From assembly GCF_014648395.1 (NCBI RefSeq), contig NZ_BMRA01000004.1, positions 419,394-483,393 on the forward strand: a DNA stretch of 64,000 nucleotides, in the 5' to 3' direction. Shown in pieces: positions 57,988-64,000 of this stretch; the first letter of the stretch is position 1; each line of letters opens with the position of its first letter. Source of the DNA: Micromonospora fulviviridis (lineage in GTDB: Bacteria; Actinomycetota; Actinomycetes; Mycobacteriales; Micromonosporaceae). The notes under the pieces are model-generated. The model had not been told where the DNA came from, searched no databases, and saw only the letters and a list, made by a program, of their open reading frames with translations. The translations under genes and the position numbers were made by a program.

Positions 57988-58709
57988 TTGTCGGCCTCCT
58001 GCTCGCTCGCCCTGATCAGCCGGAGGAACGCCTCCTCCAGGTCGTCCACGCCGGTGGTGGCGCGGACCGCGTCCGGGGTGTCGTCGGCGATGAGCCGGCC
58101 GTCCCGGATGAGCAGCAGCCGGTCGCAGCGGGCCGCCTCGTCCATCACGTGGCTGGAGACCAGCAGGGTGGTGCCGGCGGCGGCCATGGCGTGGAACCGG
58201 TCCCACAGGTCGGCGCGGAGCACCGGGTCCTGGCCGACCGTCGGCTCGTCGAGGATGACCAGTTCCGGGTCGCCGACCAGCGCGCAGGCCAGCGAGGCAC
58301 GGCTGCGCTGCCCGCCGGAGAGGGTGCCGACCAGTTGGTCGGCGGCCCGCGCCAGCCCGACGTCGGCGACCGCCCGGTCGGCCTCGGCCCGACCCCGCCC
58401 GTGGAGCACCGCGAAGTAGCGCGCGTTCTCCCGGACCGTGAGGTCGGCGTAGACGCTGGGCGCCTGGGTCAGGTAGCCGACGCGCCGGCGCAGCTCCGCC
58501 GCCCCGGCGGGCCGGCCCAGCACCGTGACGGTGCCCGAGCCGACCGTCTGCACCCCGACGATCGCCCGCATCAGGGTCGTCTTGCCGCTGCCGCTCGGCC
58601 CGAGCAGCCCGGTGACCGTGCCGCGGGGCACCGCGCAGGAGATGCCCTGGAGCACCCGCTGCCGGCCCCGGTCGACCACCAGGTCACGGACCGACACCGC
58701 GTCGTCCAT
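57984..58709 (-). CDS. ABC transporter ATP-binding protein (DrrA-like)
   Basis: A 241-residue ATPase with Walker A LLGPSGSGKTTLMRAIV, Q-loop LTQAPSVYADLTV, signature TLSGGQRSRASLA, Walker B LVILDEPTVGQDP and switch His SSHVMDEAARCD. It pairs with the ABC-2 permease to export an unknown amphiphile. The ATG at 58709 follows GGGAGG. It heads the minus-strand operon whose promoter carries a 36-bp dyad. Confidence 0.93.
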   Translation of the reverse strand: MDDAVSVRDLVVDRGRQRVLQGISCAVPRGTVTGLLGPSGSGKTTLMRAIVGVQTVGSGTVTVLGRPAGAAELRRRVGYLTQAPSVYADLTVRENARYFAVLHGRGRAEADRAVADVGLARAADQLVGTLSGGQRSRASLACALVGDPELVILDEPTVGQDPVLRADLWDRFHAMAAAGTTLLVSSHVMDEAARCDRLLLIRDGRLIADDTPDAVRATTGVDDLEEAFLRLIRASEQEADK

Positions 58710-58722
58710 GCCCGCCTCCCGA

Positions 58723-58758
58723 AACTCATCAAGTGTTGAACTCAACGCTAGATGAGTT
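58723..58758. promoter_or_regulatory. 36-bp concentric dyad, candidate TetR operator
   Basis: Outer arms AACTCATC (58723-58730) and GATGAGTT (58751-58758) and inner arms GTTGA (58735-58739) and TCAAC (58742-58746) share one centre (58740.5), so 26 of 36 bases are symmetric. On the minus strand -35 TTGTGC (58769-58774), 18-bp spacer and -10 TAGCGT (58745-58750) predict a start inside the dyad. Binding would block the ABC-TetR operon. Confidence 0.7.
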
Positions 58759-58776
58759 GTGTGCCCGCGCACAAGG

Positions 58777-58807
58777 TTGACTTCGAGTGCCCTCGAACTG
58801 GAAGCCT
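58777..58807 (+). promoter_or_regulatory. MerR-type promoter with 19-bp spacer
   Basis: A -35 TTGACT (58777-58782) and a -10 AAGCCT (58802-58807) are separated by 19 bp. The dyad TTCGAG-TGCC-CTCGAA (58782-58797) lies between them. An over-long spacer with a central dyad is the hallmark of promoters activated by MerR proteins through DNA distortion. The merR gene begins 6 nt after the -10 box. Confidence 0.7.
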
Positions 58808-58813
58808 TGGTGC

Positions 58814-59203
58814 GTGGACATCAGCACGCAGGAGATGAGCCTCACCGTCGGTGAGGCGGCGGAACGGGTCGGCCTGACCACCTACACACTTCGCTGGTAC
58901 GAGCAGGAGGGGCTGGTCGCCCCGGTCGGCCGGGACTCCGGCGGCCGCCGGCGCTACACCGAGTCCGACGTCAACTGGCTGTTCCTGCTCACCCGGCTGC
59001 GCCGCACCGGCATGCCGGTCCGGGACATGCGGCGCTACGCCGAACTGGCCCGGCAGGGGGACCGCACGCTCGGCGCCCGGCGGGCGCTGTTCGAGGAGCA
59101 CCGGAGCCGGGTGCTGGCCCGGATGGCCGAGCTGGAGGAGGACCTCAAGGTCCTCGACCACAAGATCGACGCGTACCGGCGGGCCGAGGAGGAGCTGGCA
59201 TGA
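58814..59203 (+). CDS. MerR-family transcriptional regulator
   Basis: A 129-residue regulator with the MerR winged helix [48 protein letters not shown] and a long C-terminal dimer helix ([31 protein letters not shown]). No Cys metal-binding site is seen, so it probably senses an organic or redox signal. I chose the GTG at 58814 because it lies 6 nt after the -10 of the MerR-type promoter; the frame is open from 58787. It overlaps the aldo/keto reductase gene by 4 nt. Confidence 0.9.
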   Translation: MDISTQEMSLTVGEAAERVGLTTYTLRWYEQEGLVAPVGRDSGGRRRYTESDVNWLFLLTRLRRTGMPVRDMRRYAELARQGDRTLGARRALFEEHRSRVLARMAELEEDLKVLDHKIDAYRRAEEELA

Positions 59204-60204
59204 TCAAGCGACGCGTGGGGGCGACCGGCCCGGAGGTCTCGGCGATCGGGCTGGGCTGCATGGGCATGAGCTTCGCCTACGGCGGCGCCGACGACGCCGA
59301 GTCGACGCGGACCCTGCACCGGGCCCTCGACCTCGGGGTCAACCACCTCGACACCGCCGACATGTACGGCTTCGGGGCGAACGAGCGGCTGCTCGGCCCG
59401 GTGGTCCGGGCCCGCCGGGACGAGGTCTTCCTGGCCACCAAGTTCGGCAACCGGACCAGCGGCGACAGCTTCGGCGGCACCGGCAGCCCGGGCGCCTTCG
59501 TGGACAGCAGCGCCGCCTGGGCCAGGCAGGCCTGTGACGCCTCGCTGGACCGGCTCGGCATCGACACCATCGACCTGTACTACCTGCACCGGCGCGACCC
59601 GCGGACCCCGATCGAGGAGACCGTCGGCGCGCTGGCCGAGCTCGTCCAGGCCGGCAAGGTGCGGCTCATCGGCCTCTCCGAGGTCAGCCCGGCGACCCTG
59701 CGGGCGGCCCACGCGGTGCACCCCGTCTCGGCGGTCCAGATGGAGTACTCCCTGTTCACGCGGGACGTCGAGGACGAGATGCTGGCCACCTGCCGGGAGC
59801 TGGGAGTGTCCCTCGTGGCGTACTCGCCGGTCGGCCGCGGGCTGCTCACCGGGGCGATCACCAGCCGCGAGCAGCTCGCCGACGACGACTGGCGGCGGAC
59901 CGTGCCGCGCTTCGCCGACGGCAACCTCGACGCCAACGTGCGGCTGGCCGAGGCGGTCCGTGAGGTGGCCGCCGAGATCGGCTGCACACCGGCCCAGGCC
60001 GCGCTGGCCTGGCTGCTCGCCCAGGGCGAGGACATCCTGCCGATCCCCGGCACCAAGCGGGTCCGCTACCTGGAGGAGAACGCGGCCGCGGCCGACCTCA
60101 GGCTCACTCCGGAGCAGCAGGACCGGCTGCGCGGAGCGGTGCCCGCCGGCGCGGTCGCCGGGGAAAGGTATACCCCGGCAGGAATGCGAACGGTCGGTCA
60201 CTAG
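59200..60204 (+). CDS. Aldo/keto reductase
   Basis: A 334-residue NADPH-dependent (beta/alpha)8 reductase. The catalytic tetrad can be read as Asp and Tyr in [12 protein letters not shown], Lys in LATKFGNRT and His in [20 protein letters not shown] and [13 protein letters not shown] form the cofactor region. The opening [25 protein letters not shown] is that of AKR13-like bacterial enzymes. Co-transcribed with merR (ATGA overlap), it is presumably its target; substrate unknown. Confidence 0.93.
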   Translation: MIKRRVGATGPEVSAIGLGCMGMSFAYGGADDAESTRTLHRALDLGVNHLDTADMYGFGANERLLGPVVRARRDEVFLATKFGNRTSGDSFGGTGSPGAFVDSSAAWARQACDASLDRLGIDTIDLYYLHRRDPRTPIEETVGALAELVQAGKVRLIGLSEVSPATLRAAHAVHPVSAVQMEYSLFTRDVEDEMLATCRELGVSLVAYSPVGRGLLTGAITSREQLADDDWRRTVPRFADGNLDANVRLAEAVREVAAEIGCTPAQAALAWLLAQGEDILPIPGTKRVRYLEENAAAADLRLTPEQQDRLRGAVPAGAVAGERYTPAGMRTVGH

Positions 60205-60275
60205 TTCCTCGCATCGGACACGGCGTCCGGCATCGGTCATTGCGCCGAAGATCGGACGTCCGGCACCATGGCGCG

Positions 60276-61709
60276 GTGGTTCCCGCTCCGTTGCCCGAGA
60301 CCGGCGGCGGCTCCAGGTCGCTGCGCGGCGACAGACGCGCCGAGCTGGAGTTGCCGGGATTCCTCGACGACTGGGCCGCCCGCCTCCGGCAGGCCGCCGA
60401 CCGTCCCGTCGTGGGGATCATGCTGCGTGGCAGCCATGCCCGGCGGGCCGCCACCGAGCACAGCGACGTCGACGTGGACGTGCTGCTCGCCGCCGACGAC
60501 GAGCGGCCCGGCGGCACCGGCGAGCGGCCCGCCGCCCCGGGAACCGGGGCGGCGGGTCCGGCCCGCCCCGACACCCCGTACGCGGCCCGCCGGGCGTACC
60601 TGGCGGAGTTCGACGGCCGGCTGGTGCACGTCTCGGTGGCCTCCCGCGACGTCCGCTCCTGGGTGCACCGGCTCGGCCAGCCCGCCGACTGGGCGTTCGG
60701 GCTGCCGGTCACCGCGCCGGCCCGGCTGCTCTGGGCGGCGCCGGAGTGGCGGCGCCGGATCGACCTGCCGGTGCTCTGCCAGCCCGCCGACGAGCCCCGC
60801 CTCGAGGAGCTGATCGCCACCCTGGGCAAGGTGGCCGGCGCCCGATGGGCCGGCGACCCGGTGGGGGTCCGGCTCGCCGCCGCCGACCTGGCCCGGCTCT
60901 GTCCGTCGGTGCTGCGGCTGGCCAACCCGTCCGTCCGGGTGGTGTCCCGCCGGGCCGCCCTGGCCGCCGCGCTGGACCTGCCGGTCGCCCCGCCCGGCTA
61001 CCGCGAGGACATGCTGCGCTGCCTCGGCCTGCGCCCCGGCGACACCGCCGAGGTGGCCGCCGCGGCCGGCCGGCTGGTGACCGGGATCGTCCCGCTCGTC
61101 CGCCCGTACGCCGGGGAGATCGCCGCGGTCGGCGGCGCGGACCTGGCCGAGGCCCTGGTGGACGGCCGGCTGGACCGCTACCTCGGCCAACTGACCCGCG
61201 CCCTGGACCACCGCGCGTCCGCCCCCCGGGACACGTCGGCGGTGCCGGTGCCCCGTGCGGGAGAATGGTCAACCGTGCCCGCCTCTGACGCGCCGGTGAC
61301 CGGCGTTCCCACCAGCTCCGGCGGCGCCGCGGCCCCCGGCCCGGCCCGCCCCTCCCGGCTCGACCCGGCCATCGCGGCCCGGCTGCGCCGCACCCCCGAC
61401 GGCCTGGTGGCCGCCGTGGTCCGCGCGCACGACTCGGGCGAGGTGCTGATGGTCGCCTGGATGGACGACGAGGCGCTGCACCGCACCCTCACCACCGGCC
61501 GGGCCACCTACTGGTCGCGCAGCCGCCAGGAGTACTGGGTCAAGGGCGCCACCTCCGGCCACCACCAGTACGTCCGTTCGGTCGCCCTGGACTGCGACGG
61601 CGACGCGCTGCTGGTCAGCGTCGACCAGGTCGGCGCGGCCTGCCACACCGGGCACCGCACCTGCTTCTTCACCGAGCTGCCGGTCAGCTCCCCGGAGGCC
61701 ACCTCATGA
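60276..61709 (+). CDS. hisI: Nucleotidyltransferase domain fused in frame to phosphoribosyl-AMP cyclohydrolase (HisI)
   Basis: One uninterrupted frame of about 477 codons. The N-terminal 330 residues carry the nucleotidyltransferase motif [19 protein letters not shown]. The last 110 are HisI, which opens the ring of phosphoribosyl-AMP: [51 protein letters not shown] for metal and [10 protein letters not shown] with zinc Cys. A linker (about 345-375) is Pro/Ala/Ser-rich. An internal GTG at 61275, 8 nt after GAGAAT (61261-61266), could start separate HisI of 144 residues. The GTG at 60276 has CACCAT 6 nt upstream; a TTG at 60240 is the longer option. It overlaps trpE by 4 nt. Confidence 0.8.
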   Translation: MVPAPLPETGGGSRSLRGDRRAELELPGFLDDWAARLRQAADRPVVGIMLRGSHARRAATEHSDVDVDVLLAADDERPGGTGERPAAPGTGAAGPARPDTPYAARRAYLAEFDGRLVHVSVASRDVRSWVHRLGQPADWAFGLPVTAPARLLWAAPEWRRRIDLPVLCQPADEPRLEELIATLGKVAGARWAGDPVGVRLAAADLARLCPSVLRLANPSVRVVSRRAALAAALDLPVAPPGYREDMLRCLGLRPGDTAEVAAAAGRLVTGIVPLVRPYAGEIAAVGGADLAEALVDGRLDRYLGQLTRALDHRASAPRDTSAVPVPRAGEWSTVPASDAPVTGVPTSSGGAAAPGPARPSRLDPAIAARLRRTPDGLVAAVVRAHDSGEVLMVAWMDDEALHRTLTTGRATYWSRSRQEYWVKGATSGHHQYVRSVALDCDGDALLVSVDQVGAACHTGHRTCFFTELPVSSPEATS

Positions 61710-63259
61710 CCGACGGCACGGTCAGCCCGGACCAGGGCACCTTCGCCGGCCTGGCGGCCCGCTGGCGGGTCGTGCCGGTCACCCGCCGGCTGCTCGCCGA
61801 CGCGGAGACCCCGGTGGGCGTCTACCGCAAGCTCGCCGGAGGCCCCGGCACGTTCCTGCTGGAATCCGCCGAGCAGGGCGTCGGCTCGGCCGGGATGGCC
61901 TGGTCCCGCTACTCCTTCATCGGGGTGCGCAGCAGCGCCACGCTCACCGAGCGGGACGGCGCGGCGGTCTGGGCCGGCGAGCCGCCCGCCGGGGTGCCGA
62001 CCGCCGGCGACCCGGTGACCGCGCTCCGGGAGACCGTCGCCGCGCTGGCCGGCCCGGCCTGGGACCCGGCCAGCGGCATGCCGCCGCTCACCGGCGGCAT
62101 GGTCGGCTACCTCGGCTACGACCTGGTCCGCCGCTTCGAGCGGCTGCCCGAGCTGACCGAGGACGAGCTCGACGTGCCCGAGCTGGGCATGATGCTCGCC
62201 ACCGACCTCGTGGTCCTCGACCACTACGACGGTTCGGCGATCCTGGTCGCCAACGCGGTGCTGCCCCCGCTCGACGCCCCCGACCGGGAGTCGCTGGTCG
62301 CGGCCGCGTACCACCACGCGGTGGGTCGGCTGGACGCGATGACCACCGCGCTGTCCCGACCGATTCCGCCCATGATCTCGACGGTCGCCCGGCCCGGCGT
62401 GGGCGAGGTGCTCAGCCGGACGCCGGAGGGCGGCTACCCGAAGGCCGTGGAGGCGGCCAAGGAGGCGATCCGGGCCGGCGAGTGCTTCCAGATCGTGCTC
62501 AGCCAGCGCTTCGAGCGCCCCACGCACGCCGACCCGCTCGACGTCTACCGGGTGCTGCGCACCACCAACCCCAGCCCGTACATGTACCTGCTGCGCTTCG
62601 ACGGCTTCGACATCGTCGGCTCCTCGCCCGAGGCGCACCTCAAGGTGAGCACCACGGCGGACGGGCGGCGCCGCGCGCTGCTGCACCCGATCGCCGGCAC
62701 CCGGCCGCGCGGCGGCTCCCCGGCGGCGGACGCCCGGCTCGCCGCCGAACTGCTCGCCGACCCGAAGGAGCGCGCCGAGCACGTCATGCTGGTCGACCTG
62801 GGCCGCAACGACCTGGGCCGGGTCTGCCGGCCGGGCACGGTGGAGGTGCCGGAGTTCGCCACCATCGAGCGGTACAGCCACGTCATGCACATCGTCTCCA
62901 CGGTCGTCGGCGAGCTGCGGGCGGACCGCACCGCCTTCGACGCGCTGGCCGCGACCTTCCCGGCCGGCACCCTCTCCGGCGCGCCGAAGGTGCGGGCCAT
63001 GGAGATCATCGAGGAGCTGGAGCCGGTCCGGCGCGGCCTCTACGGCGGCACCGTCGGCTACTTCGGCTTCGGCGGCGACCTGGACATGGCGATCGCCATC
63101 CGCACCGCGCTGATCCGCGAGGGCCGGGCCTACGTGCAGGCCGGGGCCGGGGTGGTGGCCGATTCCGATCCCGCCGCCGAGGACCAGGAGACCCGGAACA
63201 AGGCCGCCGCGGTGCTCGCCGCCATCGCCGCCGCCGAGACGCTGCGGCCGGCCCGATGA
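61706..63259 (+). CDS. trpE: Anthranilate synthase component I
   Basis: Chorismate-using synthase (517 residues), first step of tryptophan synthesis, working with a glutaminase subunit not in this window. The N-terminal feedback motif is LLES (FLLESAEQ). The chorismate-binding core has [65 protein letters not shown] and [17 protein letters not shown]. The pairing hisI-trpE joins the histidine and tryptophan paths that also share PriA. ATGA overlap with hisI. Confidence 0.97.
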   Translation: MTDGTVSPDQGTFAGLAARWRVVPVTRRLLADAETPVGVYRKLAGGPGTFLLESAEQGVGSAGMAWSRYSFIGVRSSATLTERDGAAVWAGEPPAGVPTAGDPVTALRETVAALAGPAWDPASGMPPLTGGMVGYLGYDLVRRFERLPELTEDELDVPELGMMLATDLVVLDHYDGSAILVANAVLPPLDAPDRESLVAAAYHHAVGRLDAMTTALSRPIPPMISTVARPGVGEVLSRTPEGGYPKAVEAAKEAIRAGECFQIVLSQRFERPTHADPLDVYRVLRTTNPSPYMYLLRFDGFDIVGSSPEAHLKVSTTADGRRRALLHPIAGTRPRGGSPAADARLAAELLADPKERAEHVMLVDLGRNDLGRVCRPGTVEVPEFATIERYSHVMHIVSTVVGELRADRTAFDALAATFPAGTLSGAPKVRAMEIIEELEPVRRGLYGGTVGYFGFGGDLDMAIAIRTALIREGRAYVQAGAGVVADSDPAAEDQETRNKAAAVLAAIAAAETLRPAR

Positions 63260-63810
63260 GCGCGTCGACCGGCGCGCCCGCCGCCCGGGGCCGGCGCGAG
63301 CTGACGTACGCCGTGCTGCTCTGCCTGGCCGGCGCGGGCCTGGCGTTCTGGGCTGTGACCCGGACCTGGTCGGTCGAGCTGACCGCCCGCGGCTCGCTGC
63401 CGCCCACCCGGCACGCCCGCACCGGCGCGGACCTGCTGCCCTGGGTGTCGGCGCTGGCCCTGGTCGGGCTGGCCGGCGGCGGCGCGGTGCTGGCCACCCG
63501 GGGGCGGGTGCGGCGGCTGCTGGGCGGCCTGCTGACCCTGCTCGGGCTGGGCGTGGCGGCCGGCGGCGCCTACGGCCTGACCGAGGCCGGCGTGAGCCGG
63601 CAGTGGCCGGCGCTGGTGCTGGCGGGTGGGCTGGTCCTGGCGGCCGGCGGACTGCTCACCGCGCTGCGCGGCGGTGGCTGGCCCGCGATGGGCGCCCGCT
63701 ACGAGCGGCGGCCGGCGGAGCCCGGCGGCGCGGACCGGCCGGCGGTCGAGCGCGGCACCCGGGACGCGTGGGAGGCGCTCGACCGGGGCGAGGACCCGAC
63801 CGTGCGCTGA
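63256..63810 (+). CDS. Trp biosynthesis-associated membrane protein (TIGR02234-like)
   Basis: A 184-residue protein with four membrane segments (about 17-37, 60-80, 88-108 and 115-137) and a charged C-terminal tail with ERGTRDAWEALDRGEDPT. The opening LLCLAGAGLAFWAVTRTWSVEL fits the family found beside trpE in actinobacteria, once thought to act in tryptophan transport or synthesis; the role is unproven. ATGA overlap with trpE. Confidence 0.88.
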   Translation: MSASTGAPAARGRRELTYAVLLCLAGAGLAFWAVTRTWSVELTARGSLPPTRHARTGADLLPWVSALALVGLAGGGAVLATRGRVRRLLGGLLTLLGLGVAAGGAYGLTEAGVSRQWPALVLAGGLVLAAGGLLTALRGGGWPAMGARYERRPAEPGGADRPAVERGTRDAWEALDRGEDPTVR

Positions 63811-63812
63811 CC

Positions 63813-63903
63813 GCACCGGCTGGGCGCCGCGAGGGTCCGCGGTGGTCGCGGCGCTCCCTCGGTCAGCGCACCGGCTGGGCGTCGCGCGCGTCGCGGCGCT
63901 CCC
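63813..63903 (+). repeat. Diverged tandem duplication at the 3' ends of two convergent genes
   Basis: GCACCGGCTGGGCG at 63813-63826 recurs at 63868-63881, and GTCGCGGCGCTCCC at 63844-63857 recurs at 63890-63903. The second copy is the 3' end of the minus-strand gene, so the first looks like a duplicated, partly deleted copy of that end in the intergenic gap. Confidence 0.5.
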
Positions 63904-64000
63904 GGACCGCGGCACCGGCCGCGGCGCGGGCCGCGGCCAGTTCGGCCACCAGGCGGTCCAGTTCGCGGCGCTGCGCGGCCCGGGCCCGGTCGGCGCAGAC
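63863..64000 (-). CDS. Hypothetical protein, C-terminal fragment (continues past window)
   Basis: On the minus strand the frame is open from the right edge to a TGA at 63863-63865 (45 codons seen). The visible tail is an Ala/Arg-rich helix with heptad spacing (ADRARAAQRRELDRLVAELAAARAAAGAAVRERRDARDAQ), probably coiled coil. The start and any domain lie outside, so no family can be given. A partial duplicate of its 3' end lies just downstream. Confidence 0.6.
   Translation of the reverse strand, partial: VCADRARAAQRRELDRLVAELAAARAAAGAAVRERRDARDAQPVR

Noticed and set aside
49061-60204. The accessory block from the acyl-CoA ligase to the reductase as a natural product cluster or genomic island.
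   Set aside because: Apart from one terpene synthase there are no biosynthetic partner genes, no integrase, tRNA or direct repeats, and base composition is like the flanks.

Overview
The window is a very GC-rich actinobacterial chromosome segment, densely coding, with GTG/ATG starts and many 4-nt stop/start overlaps. Gene content points to Micromonosporaceae (Micromonospora-like). It carries a complete-looking cell-wall/division (dcw) cluster, PriA instead of a plain HisA, the actinobacterial hisD-C-B-H-A order, a Wag31/DivIVA gene, and many promoters that place a TANNNT -10 box only 6-8 nt before the start codon (leaderless transcripts). The family assignment is my inference from these features. 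No rRNA, tRNA, CRISPR array, prophage or transposase was seen.

Layout. 1-4335: a partial MoxR ATPase (minus), then leuS behind a candidate attenuator (12-residue leader peptide with three consecutive Leu codons, then a classical terminator). 4402-7858 (minus): murT-gatD-TVP38-phosphotransferase operon, divergent from the dcw cluster. 8011-16942: mra promoter region with MraZ-box-like repeats, mraZ, rsmH, ftsL, ftsI, murE, murF, mraY, ending in a strong hairpin. 17013-26159: ftsW, murG, murC, ftsQ, ftsZ, yggS, sepF, yggT, divIVA. Two usual members are not in place: murD (expected between mraY and ftsW) and pgeF (expected between ftsZ and yggS). 26233-34485: a Cys-motif membrane protein, a DUF167 protein, a K+/H+ antiporter, a DksA/TraR zinc-finger protein, lspA, rluD, a hypothetical, a MinD/ParA-like ATPase with a long repetitive N-terminus and a DUF2567-like membrane protein. 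34451-43415: a LON-domain protein divergent from hisD-hisC-hisB-(56-aa membrane protein)-hisH-(basic membrane protein)-priA-ridA, then an ohrR-ohr-oxidoreductase redox island, then hisF.

43486-60204 is accessory. It holds a yczE/MocR-regulator divergent pair with phased GCCAAT repeats, two tandem LtrA-type membrane proteins, a long-chain acyl-CoA ligase, an orphan class I terpene synthase, a TIGR03085-type protein, a heterodimeric ABC exporter with one degenerate ATP site, a TetR-ABC-2 exporter operon facing a MerR-aldo/keto reductase operon across a 36-bp dyad, and a MerR-type long-spacer promoter. 60276-63810 holds a nucleotidyltransferase-HisI fused open frame, trpE and a Trp-associated membrane protein. 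A partial minus-strand gene leaves the window at 64000.

Functionally the first 26 kb make and amidate lipid II and run septation. Micromonosporaceae are known for glycine instead of L-alanine at stem-peptide position 1 (wall chemotype II). The missing murD and pgeF, together with altered MurC motifs, would fit a cluster remodelled for a glycine-first stem peptide. That is the most interesting testable idea here.
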